A DNA stretch of 38,150 nt from Acinetobacter sp. UBA801 (GTDB lineage Bacteria > Pseudomonadota > Gammaproteobacteria > Pseudomonadales > Moraxellaceae), in NCBI GenBank assembly GCA_002296655.1, contig DBIN01000001.1:1-38150 (forward strand). The letters are read 5' to 3'. The translations under genes were made by a program, and so were the position numbers. Of this stretch, positions 26,262-34,677 are shown one piece after another. The notes under the pieces were generated by a model, which ran no database searches, was not told where the DNA came from, and worked only from the letters and a program-made list of their open reading frames with translations. The stretch's first letter is position 1, and each line of letters begins with the position of its first letter.

Positions 26262-26798
26262 ATGAGCTACAGCAATATCCCTGCGGGTAAAGATGCACCA
26301 AATGACATCTATGTGATCATTGAAATTCCTGCTAATGCAGCGCCAATCAAATACGAAATTGATAAAGATTCTGATGCATTATTTGTAGACCGTTTTATGG
26401 GTACAGCGATGTTCTACCCAGCGAACTACGGTTATGTGCCAAATACACTTTCATTGGATGGTGATCCGCTAGACGTATTGGTTGTGACCCCACACCCAGT
26501 AGAGCCAGGTTCTGTGATTCGTTGCCGCCCAGTGGGTAAATTGAACATGGAAGATGATGGTGGTATTGATGCGAAATTGGTTGCCGTTCCGCACGAAAAA
26601 TTAACCCCAATTTATAAAGATGTTCAAGAATATACTGATCTTCCACCATTATTGATCAGCCAAATTGAACACTTCTTCCAACACTATAAAGACTTAGAGC
26701 CAGGCAAATGGGTGAAGTTAAGTGGTTGGGAAGGTGCGGATGTTGCGAAACAAGAAGTATTGAACTCAATTGAAGGCTACAAAGCTGCAAATCCATAA
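26262..26798 (+). CDS. ppa: Inorganic pyrophosphatase
   Basis: This 178-residue family I soluble pyrophosphatase hydrolyses pyrophosphate to two phosphates and drives biosynthetic reactions. Nearly every stretch of E. coli Ppa is matched: [53 protein letters not shown], the metal-binding signature [32 protein letters not shown] and [16 protein letters not shown]. The ATG at 26262 aligns with the E. coli start (MS-NIPAGKD); a TTG at 26244 is spurious. TATAAT hexamers occur at 26179 and 26213, but no good -35 matches. A bidirectional terminator lies at 26842. Confidence 0.97.
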   Translation: MSYSNIPAGKDAPNDIYVIIEIPANAAPIKYEIDKDSDALFVDRFMGTAMFYPANYGYVPNTLSLDGDPLDVLVVTPHPVEPGSVIRCRPVGKLNMEDDGGIDAKLVAVPHEKLTPIYKDVQEYTDLPPLLISQIEHFFQHYKDLEPGKWVKLSGWEGADVAKQEVLNSIEGYKAANP

Positions 26799-26841
26799 TT
26801 TGCACAGAGCCTGTTCGGCTTTCTCATGAAAGCTGAAATGT

Positions 26842-26874
26842 AAAAAACCTGCACAAAGTTTGTGCAGGTTTTTT
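26842..26874. terminator. Bidirectional terminator between ppa and the OprD-family gene
   Basis: AAAAAACCTGCACA (26842-26855) and TGTGCAGGTTTTTT (26861-26874) form a perfect 14-bp inverted repeat around AAGTT. The T runs on both strands serve two convergent genes. Confidence 0.92.
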
Positions 26875-26897
26875 ATTGGGTTGGCTATTCCGAGAAA

Positions 26898-28229
26898 TTA
26901 GAATAATTTCACAGGAATATCTAACCAGATACGCCATTCGTTGGTTGAGCCGATAGCATTACTTACATAGTTGCCAGAAGCATTATTGTAAGTATCACTT
27001 GCGCGCAAGTATGAGTGACGTAAGCGTAAGCTTGCATCTTTGAATGCACCCGATTGAACCGTATATTTCACTTGGTTAAAGAATTCATGTTCTTCAGCTT
27101 GGTCGATAATTTGTGCTGGATTATTTATTTCGGCTACATCAATATCCCAACCATAAACGAATGCTGTTGTCCAGTTTAGACCTGGAAGACCATGGTTTTT
27201 AAAATTATAGTTGTACTGTAAGCCAACAGATTTTTCATCGTTGCCATTAAAGTCGGATAAGTATGAGTTTGGTACATAAATGCTTTGTAGACCACCTGCG
27301 TTGTAAGCATAGTCGTAACCTATGTTGCCTGCATTATCTTGGTATGCAAGCATCAAATTGTGTGCGTCCCTGTTATAGCTTGCAGATACACCCCAAATCG
27401 AGTTAGTCAATTCTTCAGTTACACTGCGTGGATCAGTGGTTGCTGCTCCAACTTTCCATTTGGTATTGTAACCCATTGCATCTAAAGTTACGGTCGCACC
27501 ATTTGCTGTAGGGAAGCTATAATTCACATTCCCATAGTGACGATCTAATTTATCTTTAACTTCCACACCATAATAAGAAGTATTTACTTGGTCGTTAAAT
27601 TTGTATTTCGCACCCCAGAAAATAGCACTATCCAAACCTTGTTGGTCTGAGCTGATATCATTTGACCATTGGTTTTTAGTAAATTTACCACCAACTAACG
27701 TCAAGTCTTTAATTTCATTACTTTCAATATAAAGACCAGTGTAGTACTCAGGGGTTAAACGAGCAGTATTGCTTGCAATTACTGGTATTTCAGATACTTG
27801 CGTACCATATTTAGCTGTGGTATTCGATACACGTGCTTTTACATAAGCACCACCACGTGCCCAGTGGTCATAGGCATCTTTAGTTCCATCGGCATTATCT
27901 TGACTATGAGTTGGGATCATTTGGTTACCAGTATGCCCATTTTTACCGAGTTTAAATGAAGCATCACCAATAATCCCTGCACCAAAACCAATTACACCTT
28001 TGGTAAAGCCAGAATCTAATTTTACGATAGCAGTTTGTGCAAATGAACTTGTATCTGTACCAGGTTTTACATCTTTATAGTCACGAGTTAAATAACCTGT
28101 ACGGAATAAAACCGAACCGTTTGCGTCTTCTACAAAGCCTTTAGATTCACTTTGTTCGCTCGCAAATGCAGTTGAAACAAGCGCTGCGTTGATCAGCAAC
28201 GCAAGTGTTAATTTTTTAGATTGCAGCAT
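26898..28229 (-). CDS. OprD-family outer membrane porin
   Basis: This 443-residue protein has a signal peptide (KKLTLALLINAALVSTAFA, cleaved before SEQSES) and a beta-barrel ending in Phe (LDIPVKLF), the outer-membrane assembly signal. OprD features include the N-terminal GSVLFRTGYLTRDYKD segment, DHWARGGAYVKARVSNTTAKYGTQVSEIPVIASNTARL with the repeated short strands, and SLRLRHSYLRAS near the end. OprD porins are substrate-specific channels for amino acids, aromatic acids or sugars; in Acinetobacter they often pair with catabolic genes, but none is adjacent here. The start at 28229 has AGG about 10 bases upstream. Loss or downregulation of some OprD relatives affects carbapenem uptake, but this one cannot be assigned to that role. 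Confidence 0.9.
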   Translation of the reverse strand: MLQSKKLTLALLINAALVSTAFASEQSESKGFVEDANGSVLFRTGYLTRDYKDVKPGTDTSSFAQTAIVKLDSGFTKGVIGFGAGIIGDASFKLGKNGHTGNQMIPTHSQDNADGTKDAYDHWARGGAYVKARVSNTTAKYGTQVSEIPVIASNTARLTPEYYTGLYIESNEIKDLTLVGGKFTKNQWSNDISSDQQGLDSAIFWGAKYKFNDQVNTSYYGVEVKDKLDRHYGNVNYSFPTANGATVTLDAMGYNTKWKVGAATTDPRSVTEELTNSIWGVSASYNRDAHNLMLAYQDNAGNIGYDYAYNAGGLQSIYVPNSYLSDFNGNDEKSVGLQYNYNFKNHGLPGLNWTTAFVYGWDIDVAEINNPAQIIDQAEEHEFFNQVKYTVQSGAFKDASLRLRHSYLRASDTYNNASGNYVSNAIGSTNEWRIWLDIPVKLF

Positions 28230-28989
28230 TGGGAGATGGCCTCATGCAGTAAATGTGTAGTTGAAACGTAGGCGAATTGTATCGCTATTTGTGCGCGAAA
28301 ATATCATTTTTAAAGCAGCTATGACACTAAAGTTAAGTATTTTTTCGATAAACTGTGGGGTCATTAAAAATATCGACTTTTCAAAAGTTGAATAAATATT
28401 TTATTTTTTAGTAAAAACATAAACATAATTTAAAACTTACTGAGTCACTGAAACATAGCCAAATACAGCGCATCTGCAACTTGTACATTAAAAATACAGT
28501 TTGTTCATTTTTTCAACAGCTTGTTGTGTGATCAAAGCGCACAAGGCACAGCATAAATTTTAAAATAGGGTGAAGTTTTTCCTGTGAAATGGTTATCTAT
28601 GAAGTCGAATTTTGGGCAAGAGATAAGTGGGGAAATAAATTTATAAATCTTTATTTGAATTAAGAGTATAAAAATTAAATTTTATCTAATCTTTCAGTAA
28701 TAGCTTTTGGCTATTACGGATTTCATGTGAAACATCGGTGTTTAGTTTTGGGCGTTACGATGAAAACAGAACGGTTTAAGAAGATGTTTAATACATAACT
28801 TTTATATGGTCGTTGGCTTGCGATCATTAAATTTGAACTATCGTTTCCGTAATTGAATTATTTTTGATGTGAAGATTGAAGTGTCTCATTGCATGTTGAT
28901 GTCAAATTTTGGTGCAGAAATATATTGCAGTTTTGGACTGGATTTTTGTCTGTGCACTGAGTTTTGATAGTTGATGGCGTAGGGATGAA

Positions 28990-29029
28990 CAGGATAGGCC
29001 TGACTTTCGATTTTTTGATCAGGATAGGC
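28990..29029. repeat. Pair of CAGGATAGGC direct repeats, 30-bp spacing
   Basis: CAGGATAGGC occurs at 28990-28999 and 29020-29029, each followed by C or T and then TG. The 30-bp period is close to three helical turns, so two bound proteins would face the same side. This may be an activator or repressor site for TorF. Confidence 0.35.
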
Positions 29030-29152
29030 TTGTGATTCTTGACTGCACTTTTTTATGCATGTTATTTAGCTTTATTGCAATTCAAGGATGCAAAAAATAA
29101 TCATACGGCTGTGCAAATCAATGCTTAAAGTGTAGTCGTTATAAGATGAGTG

Positions 29153-29166
29153 TTGATGCACATCAA
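29153..29166. promoter_or_regulatory. FNR/CRP-family site TTGAT-N4-ATCAA
   Basis: TTGATGCACATCAA matches the FNR/Anr consensus in both half-sites. It lies about 200 bp before the TorF start and 35-60 bp upstream of TATAAA and TATAAC candidates at 29195 and 29212, near an activating position. It needs an FNR/Anr protein in the genome. Confidence 0.5.
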
Positions 29167-29355
29167 AAGTCACTGCAATCAAAATAAAAAATTCTATAAA
29201 AATAATTTATATATAACAATGATCTATGTTTTTTATTTGGGGTTTTAATGCTTAATTACTGTTCTGAATTTCAGCGTTGGCATAGGCCTTGCTACTCCCT
29301 CATTGAGTCAAACAAAATAGACAACGCATCTCATCCGATGCAGGGGGAATCCATA

Positions 29356-30093
29356 ATGAAATTTGCATTTAAAGCTTTATCTCTTGCTGTACTAGGCGCA
29401 GCTTCAACGTTCACATTCGCTGAAGCGCCAGCTTCGGAACATACGATTTCTGGAAATATCGGGGTATTATCTAGCTATAACTTACGTGGTATTACCAATG
29501 TGCCTGAAAATAAAGATGCGACAATCCAAGGTGGTTTGGATTATAGCCATGCATCAGGCTTCTATGTAGGTTGGTGGGGTTCAACATTAAACTATGGTGA
29601 TGACCTACCGAATGGTTTTGAAAATGATTTTTATGCGGGCTATAACGGTTCAATTAATGATGATCTTGGTTACACAGCAGGTCTAACTTACTACTATTAC
29701 TATGATATTGATACAAGTGATGCAAACGGTTTAGAAACAATGCTTGGGCTAAGCTATAAAGATTTTGGCTTAACAGCGCAAACTTTGCTTGAAGATGTTT
29801 CATGGGGTAATGCAGGTGATACTTATATCAAAGCATCATATAGCTATGCACTTCCTAAAGACTTCAGTCTAGATACCGCGCTTGGTTTATATGCATATCA
29901 AGATTCAGGTGATTTTGAAGATAATTTAGGAACAACAGAAAGCTTTGGTTTCCGTCATTTTGATGTGGGCGTGAGCAAACCTTTAGCTGAAACAGGTTTA
30001 ACCGCAAGTATGAATTACACCTTGGGTGGTTATGACCGTGCGGACGTAAAACAAAAGAACAAAGTTGTCTTCGGTTTGAAGTATGAGTTCTAA
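29356..30093 (+). CDS. TorF family putative porin
   Basis: This 245-residue outer-membrane beta-barrel has a signal peptide (KFAFKALSLAVLGAASTFTFA, cleaved before EAPAS). The TIGR02001-type opening, HTISGNIGVLSSYNLRGIT, is followed by strands such as QGGLDYSHASGFYVGWWGS, NDFYAGYNG, KDFGLTAQTLLED and SYALPKDFSLDTALGLYAY, and the terminal KVVFGLKYEF ends in Phe. The ATG at 29356 has GGGGGA 7 bases upstream and sits directly before the signal peptide; an upstream in-frame ATG at 29248 would add 36 residues with no signal character and is rejected. An FNR-type box lies upstream, hinting at oxygen control. The ligand is unknown. Confidence 0.88.
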   Translation: MKFAFKALSLAVLGAASTFTFAEAPASEHTISGNIGVLSSYNLRGITNVPENKDATIQGGLDYSHASGFYVGWWGSTLNYGDDLPNGFENDFYAGYNGSINDDLGYTAGLTYYYYYDIDTSDANGLETMLGLSYKDFGLTAQTLLEDVSWGNAGDTYIKASYSYALPKDFSLDTALGLYAYQDSGDFEDNLGTTESFGFRHFDVGVSKPLAETGLTASMNYTLGGYDRADVKQKNKVVFGLKYEF

Positions 30094-30113
30094 GCTGTAC
30101 GCTGCTTAAATAT

Positions 30114-30147
30114 AAAAAAGCCCACTCCAATCGAGTGGGCTTTTTTT
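30114..30147. terminator. Bidirectional terminator between the TorF gene and comM
   Basis: GCCCACTC (30120-30127) pairs with GAGTGGGC (30133-30140) around CAATC. It is flanked by six A residues on one side and seven T residues on the other, so it serves both convergent genes. Confidence 0.9.
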
Positions 30148-30201
30148 ATCGGCGATGGGATTTCGCTCTAACTTGTCAGTTTTTATGAACAGTCAGCCGT
30201 T

Positions 30202-31689
30202 TTAGTGATGTTGCCCACGATAAGACAGGGCTTCGGTTAAGTGGCCTGTTTGAATATGCTCTGACTGGGCCAAATCTGCAATGGTACGCGCCACTCGTAA
30301 CACCCTATGATACGCACGTGCCGATAAATTCAAGCGCTGTTGCGCAATGGCTAAAATATTTTGGGCAGTATCATCTAAGCTTGCAAATTGCTCTAACTGT
30401 TTGGGACTGAGTGCCATGTTGAGACACTCTTGGCGTTGTAATTGTCGTGTATATGCTTGAATGACACGGCTTCGCACGGTTTCAGAATTTTCTACAGGTC
30501 GGGTGTCTTGTAATTCATGTGCTTGCAGGGGCGGTACATCAATATGCAAGTCGATACGATCTAGCAAAGGCCCTGAAATACGGTTTTGATAGCGTTTAAT
30601 ACTTTCTGCAGAACATTGACAGCGCACATCCTGATTAAAAGCATAACCACAAGGACAAGGATTCATGGCGGCAATCAGTTGAAAGTTGGCTGGGAAGGTA
30701 ATTTGCCGTGAGGCGCGGGAAATCACAATTTCCTTGGACTCTAAAGGTTGGCGCAGTACTTCTAAAACTTTTTTATCAAATTCAGGCAGTTCATCTAAAA
30801 ATAAAACACCTAAATGTGCCAAGGTAATTTCACCAGGTTTGGGATATGAGCCTCCACCGACCAATGCCACAGCAGAAGCGGTATGGTGCGGCGCACGGAA
30901 AGGACGCTGTCCAAAAGTATGCGGGCTGTTCGCCACAGAATAGATGCTGGCAACCTCTAAATTTTCCTGCATATTTAATGGCGGCAAAATACTAGAAAGT
31001 CTGGATGCCAATAAGGTTTTACCTGTACCCGGTGGGCCTTTAAACAGTAATGAATGTCCACCTGCAGCCGCAATTTCCAAAGCACGTCGTGGGCGTAATT
31101 GTCCTTTCACATCGACTAAATCAAATGCAGAGTGTGATAACTGTGGTTGGGCAGTCACTATAACTTTATCTAAAGGCTGGTTTTGTGCCAAATGTTCGCA
31201 GACTTGTTTTAAATGTGTGGCGGCAAAGACTTCAAAGTCTGGCAATTGTGCAGCTTCTTGTGCATTTTGTTCAGGTAAAATCAAATGATGCTGTGCCTGT
31301 TGGCAGGCAATCGCAATACTGAGTGTGCCTGTGGTAGGGCGTAGTTGACCATCTAAAGCCAATTCCCCAATAAATTCTAAACCCTCAGTGCTCTGTTCGG
31401 GCAATTGTCCCGATGCAATTAAAATACCTAAGGCGATGGCTAAGTCCAAACGCGAACCATCTTTGGGCAAGTCGGCAGGTGCTAAATTAATGGTCAGACG
31501 TTTGGTTGGAAATTGAAAACCACTATTAATAATGGCAGAGCGTACCCGATCTTTACTCTCACGTACGGCAGCTTCGGCTAGACCGACAATGGTTAAAGAA
31601 GGTAAACCTTGACTAAGATGGACTTCAACTTCAATTGCAGGGGCGTGCAAGCCAAGAAGCCCCCGCGTATACACTTTGGCAAAAGACAT
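30202..31689 (-). CDS. comM: YifB/ComM family Mg-chelatase-like AAA+ ATPase
   Basis: This 495-residue cytoplasmic helicase promotes branch migration during natural transformation, extending integration of imported DNA. The N-terminal ChlI-type domain (YTRGLLGLHAPAIEVEVHLSQGLP, LAPADLPKDGSRLDLAIALGIL) is followed by the AAA+ module with Walker A GPPGTGKT, Walker B VLFLDELPEF, and NPCPCG, a conserved cysteine-rich motif of the family. The C-terminal Mg-chelatase helical domain (SARAYHRVLRVARTIADL) follows. In A. baumannii, comM is the classic insertion site for AbaR-type resistance islands; here the gene is full-length and uninterrupted. ubiK lies 72 bp upstream on the same strand and may be co-transcribed. 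Confidence 0.95.
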   Translation of the reverse strand: MSFAKVYTRGLLGLHAPAIEVEVHLSQGLPSLTIVGLAEAAVRESKDRVRSAIINSGFQFPTKRLTINLAPADLPKDGSRLDLAIALGILIASGQLPEQSTEGLEFIGELALDGQLRPTTGTLSIAIACQQAQHHLILPEQNAQEAAQLPDFEVFAATHLKQVCEHLAQNQPLDKVIVTAQPQLSHSAFDLVDVKGQLRPRRALEIAAAGGHSLLFKGPPGTGKTLLASRLSSILPPLNMQENLEVASIYSVANSPHTFGQRPFRAPHHTASAVALVGGGSYPKPGEITLAHLGVLFLDELPEFDKKVLEVLRQPLESKEIVISRASRQITFPANFQLIAAMNPCPCGYAFNQDVRCQCSAESIKRYQNRISGPLLDRIDLHIDVPPLQAHELQDTRPVENSETVRSRVIQAYTRQLQRQECLNMALSPKQLEQFASLDDTAQNILAIAQQRLNLSARAYHRVLRVARTIADLAQSEHIQTGHLTEALSYRGQHH

Positions 31690-31761
31690 GCTTATGATGA
31701 TCCGTTTTGGTGCGTTATTTTTATAATGTTTGGTTTTTTTGTTGATGCACTCAATTGGTGC

Positions 31762-31989
31762 TTATTGTTTGAGTTGAATTTTCTGTTCTAGTGCTTCAAC
31801 CTGTTTTAACAATTCATTTAAACGTAAGTTGGCATTATTGAGCGCAGTACGTTGGCGGTCTAGCTCATCTTGCGAGACCAAATCCATTTTGGTGACCGCT
31901 TCATTAAGCAAAGCACGTAAATTATGTTCTAAATCTTTTTTGGGTTGTTCAATTTGTTCCAAAATGGCTTGTAATAAAGTTTCAATCAT
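31762..31989 (-). CDS. ubiK: Ubiquinone biosynthesis accessory factor UbiK (BMFP domain)
   Basis: This 75-residue all-helical protein of the YqiC/BMFP (DUF526) family supports the Ubi enzyme complex under aerobic growth, binding membrane lipids and UbiJ. An N-terminal amphipathic helix (IETLLQAILEQIEQ) is followed by LEHNLRALLNEAVTKMDLVSQDELDRQ and a C-terminal leucine-zipper coiled coil (LNELLKQVEALEQKI), exactly the family pattern. The ATG at 31989 has GGAAA 7 bases upstream; the GTG at 32001 would add four residues. It is divergent from glnK and upstream of comM on the same strand. Confidence 0.9.
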   Translation of the reverse strand: MIETLLQAILEQIEQPKKDLEHNLRALLNEAVTKMDLVSQDELDRQRTALNNANLRLNELLKQVEALEQKIQLKQ

Positions 31990-32208
31990 TGTTGTTTCCA
32001 CAAAGATGGAGAAAATGGAAGCAGTGTAGCACTGGTCTTGAATAGACTATAGCATTTCAAACGAAATATGGATTTATTCGATGAGTAAAATCGTAAATCT
32101 TCTAGTAAATATGTCTATTTTTTGAAGATCAAAACCATATAAATGTATAAAATAAGGTATAAAGAAAACTCATGTCACGGTTTCTAATTTCTCCCGACCT
32201 TAGAACTT

Positions 32209-32224
32209 TGGCATGGAATTTGAA
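32209..32224 (+). promoter_or_regulatory. Sigma-54-like promoter before glnK
   Basis: TGGCATG-GAAT-TTGAA keeps the -24 GG and the spacing of the sigma-54 consensus, but the -12 GC appears as GA. It lies 41 bp before the glnK start. This is the weaker of two such elements in the locus; control by RpoN and NtrC is expected for glnK-amtB. Confidence 0.5.
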
Positions 32225-32229
32225 CATAA

Positions 32230-32604
<375 letters not shown>

Positions 32605-32608
32605 AAGA

Positions 32609-32624
32609 TGGCATGAAGTTTGCT
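32609..32624 (+). promoter_or_regulatory. Sigma-54 promoter between glnK and amtB
   Basis: TGGCATG-AAGT-TTGCT matches the sigma-54 consensus TGGCACG-N4-TTGCW at every defined base except C6, here T. The GG and GC dinucleotides are 12 bp apart, as required. The predicted start is near 32635, about 30 bp before the amtB ATG at 32667, so amtB could be transcribed independently of glnK. Confidence 0.65.
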
Positions 32625-32666
32625 GAGTACTTAATAACTCACAAAAACAAAGGTCGGGGGACACAA

Positions 32667-34073
32667 ATGAAAAAAATGCTACTCGCGCTGAGTCTATCGG
32701 GCGCACTCCTTGGTGGTTCTGTTGCTTGGGCTGAAGAATCCGTAACAGCCACCACTCCAACTTCAGATGTGGCAGTAACCACTGTCGAAACATCTCCTAT
32801 TGAAACAACAAATGAACCAGAAGTTGCAGCTGTAGCAGAAATCAGCACTACCGAAGCGGCTGAATCAGAAGCTGTATTAGATACAGGCGATACCGCTTGG
32901 ATTTTAGTTTCGACTGCTTTAGTTTTACTTATGACCATTCCTGGTTTGGCACTGTTTTATGGTGGCATGGTACGTAAGAAAAACGTACTCAATACTATGG
33001 CTTACAGTTTCGTAGCAGCAGCCGTGGTCAGTATTGTCTGGGTAGTAGTGGGCTATAGCTTGGCTTTTGGTGAAGGCAATGCTTTTATTGGCAGCCTAGA
33101 TAAAGTGATGTTGGCAGGCATTGGCACAGATGCGCTCAGTGGCAGTATTCCTGAAATTCTATTTGTGATTTTCCAAATGACCTTTGCCATCATTACTGTA
33201 GCAATTATCAGTGGTTCAATTGCAGAACGCATGAAGTTTGGTGCCTTTGTTGCCTTTATTGCGATTTGGGTGGTCGTGGTCTATGCACCAATTACCCACT
33301 GGGTATGGGGTGGTGGCTGGTTAGGCAATGATGGCGCACTGGATTTTGCAGGCGGTACAGTTGTTCACATTAACTCAGGCGTGGCAGGTTTAGTGGCTGC
33401 TTATATGTTGGGTAAACGTATGGGCTTAGGGCGTGAATCTATGGCGCCACATAACTTGACGTTGACTGTAATAGGTGCAAGTTTACTCTGGGTGGGTTGG
33501 TTTGGTTTCAACGGTGGTTCTGCTTTAGGTGCGAATGGTGCAGCGGGTTATGCCTTAGTTGTGACTCAAGTGGCAGCAGCTGCGGCAGCAATTGCATGGC
33601 TTGTTGTTGAAAAACTGGTACGTGGCAAAGGTTCTGTATTAGGTGCTGCATCGGGTGCTATTGCAGGTTTGGTTGTGATTACACCAGCAGCAGGCTTTGT
33701 GACTGTCGGTGGTGCATTAGCGATGGGTTTAATTGGTGGTGTCGTATGTTTCTGGGGGATTACTGCCTTAAAACGCGCCCTGAAAGCCGATGACTCTTTA
33801 GATGCCTTTGGTCTTCATGGCGTGGGTGGTATTGTCGGTGCAATTTTAACGGCTTTCTTTGCCAGCGAGTTTATTATGGGCGATGCTGCACCAAGCAACC
33901 TAATGAGCCAACTTTGGGTACAAGTTGAAGGTGTGTTAGCGACTATTGCTTACTCAGCTGTACTGACTTTCATCATCTTAAAAGTAATTGATCTCACCAT
34001 TGGTATTCGCGTGGCTGCAGAAGATGAGCGTATGGGACTCGACTTAAGCCAACATGGTGAACGTGTAGAATAA
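32667..34073 (+). CDS. amtB: Ammonium transporter AmtB
   Basis: This trimeric ammonium channel has 468 residues. The signal peptide MKKMLLALSLSGALLGGSVAWA is cleaved before EE. About 45 residues of Thr/Glu/Val-rich, acidic sequence (VTATTPTSDVAVTTVETSPI, on to EAAESEAVLD) follow before the Amt core; that linker is absent from E. coli AmtB. The core keeps DTAWILVSTALVLLMTIPGLALFYGGMVRKKNVL, the gate region FQMTFAIITVAIISGSIAERM, and the twin pore histidines in THWVWGGGWL and FGLHGVGGIVG. The ATG at 32667 starts the signal peptide; earlier in-frame codons are rejected. GlnK, encoded upstream, should regulate it, and a sigma-54 element lies before it. Confidence 0.95.
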   Translation: MKKMLLALSLSGALLGGSVAWAEESVTATTPTSDVAVTTVETSPIETTNEPEVAAVAEISTTEAAESEAVLDTGDTAWILVSTALVLLMTIPGLALFYGGMVRKKNVLNTMAYSFVAAAVVSIVWVVVGYSLAFGEGNAFIGSLDKVMLAGIGTDALSGSIPEILFVIFQMTFAIITVAIISGSIAERMKFGAFVAFIAIWVVVVYAPITHWVWGGGWLGNDGALDFAGGTVVHINSGVAGLVAAYMLGKRMGLGRESMAPHNLTLTVIGASLLWVGWFGFNGGSALGANGAAGYALVVTQVAAAAAAIAWLVVEKLVRGKGSVLGAASGAIAGLVVITPAAGFVTVGGALAMGLIGGVVCFWGITALKRALKADDSLDAFGLHGVGGIVGAILTAFFASEFIMGDAAPSNLMSQLWVQVEGVLATIAYSAVLTFIILKVIDLTIGIRVAAEDERMGLDLSQHGERVE

Positions 34074-34103
34074 TCCACACAGCACATAATCAATATATTG
34101 TGT

Positions 34104-34130
34104 AAAACAGCCCTTCGGGGCTGTTTTTCT
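34104..34130 (+). terminator. Terminator of amtB
   Basis: AACAGCCC-TTCG-GGGCTGTT (34106-34125) has a TTCG tetraloop and runs into a T stretch. Confidence 0.92.
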
Positions 34131-34149
34131 TCTATATATTGCGTAAAAC

Positions 34150-34178
34150 TCTACAAAGTATGGAAATTTTGCTAAACT
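34150..34178 (+). promoter_or_regulatory. Promoter of the nrdR-rib operon
   Basis: TCTACA (34150-34155), a 17-bp spacer, then TAAACT (34173-34178) preceded by TGC form a plausible sigma-70 promoter with an extended -10. The start would be near 34185, about 28 bp before nrdR. No FMN riboswitch fits in this short leader. Confidence 0.45.
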
Positions 34179-34212
34179 GCATTTTCATTCAAATTTGTGC
34201 AATTAAACCGCT

Positions 34213-34671
34213 ATGCATTGTCCATTTTGCAACACTGCAGACAGTAAAGTGATTGACTCACGTTTGGCGGCAGAAGGCTGTCAAATTCGCCGACGTCGTG
34301 AGTGTATTGGCTGTGGTGAACGCTTCACCACTTTTGAAAGTTATGAAGTGGTCATGCCACGTGTGATTAAATCGGATGGGAAAAGTGAACCCTTCGATGA
34401 GGCCAAGTTGCGCCGTTCACTGATGCATGCTTTGCAAAAACGTCCTGTGACCCAAGAGCAAATTGAAACTGTACTCAGCGACATTCAATTACAAATTCGC
34501 CGTTTGGGCGAGCGTGATGTGAAATCACGTACCATTGGTGAAATTGTCATGCAGGCTTTATTTGCATTGGATCACGTGGCGTATGTGCGTTTTGCTTCGG
34601 TGTATCAAGACTTTCAGGATGTGGAAGCGTTTCGCCGTCAAATTGAACAAATGCAGTTACGTGAGCAATAA
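34213..34671 (+). CDS. nrdR: Transcriptional regulator NrdR
   Basis: This 152-residue repressor of ribonucleotide reductase operons binds NrdR boxes when loaded with dATP. The zinc ribbon uses Cys3, Cys6, Cys31 and Cys34 ([17 protein letters not shown], then [14 protein letters not shown]). The ATP-cone follows at about 49-139 ([22 protein letters not shown]). It lies just ahead of ribD, six bases apart, as in many proteobacteria. No nrd gene is nearby. A Shine-Dalgarno is weak or absent. Confidence 0.96.
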   Translation: MHCPFCNTADSKVIDSRLAAEGCQIRRRRECIGCGERFTTFESYEVVMPRVIKSDGKSEPFDEAKLRRSLMHALQKRPVTQEQIETVLSDIQLQIRRLGERDVKSRTIGEIVMQALFALDHVAYVRFASVYQDFQDVEAFRRQIEQMQLREQ

Positions 34672-34677
34672 ATCTTC

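Larger units (their letters stand above)
28230..29355. other. 1.1-kb AT-rich divergent intergenic region between two porin genes
   Basis: No credible protein gene fills this stretch. It holds an FNR-type box at 29153, two copies of CAGGATAGGC 30 bp apart (28990 and 29020), and a perfect 8-bp hairpin GTAATAGC-TTTTG-GCTATTAC (28697-28717). A 24-codon ORF at 28589-28663 (starting MVIYEVEFW) has no ribosome-binding site. TATA-rich segments near 29195 and 29212 may be -10 elements of the TorF gene. The length is unusual for this otherwise compact window, so an undetected small RNA is possible. Confidence 0.45.

Noticed and set aside
28521-28545. CRP-like site around TGTGATCAAAGCGCACA
   Set aside because: The half-site spacing is one base off the TGTGA-N6-TCACA rule and the right half is a poor match.
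28589-28663. 24-codon ORF (MVIYEVEFW...) in the porin intergenic region
   Set aside because: It has no ribosome-binding site or adjacent promoter/terminator; noted only within the intergenic entry.
29248-29355. N-terminal extension of the TorF porin from an upstream ATG
   Set aside because: The added 36 residues are not signal-like, and a strong GGGGGA site plus a proper signal peptide define the start at 29356.
34150-34212. FMN riboswitch for the riboflavin genes
   Set aside because: The leader before nrdR is only about 28 nt from the predicted start, and no conserved RFN motif is visible there or in the gaps before ribD or ribE.
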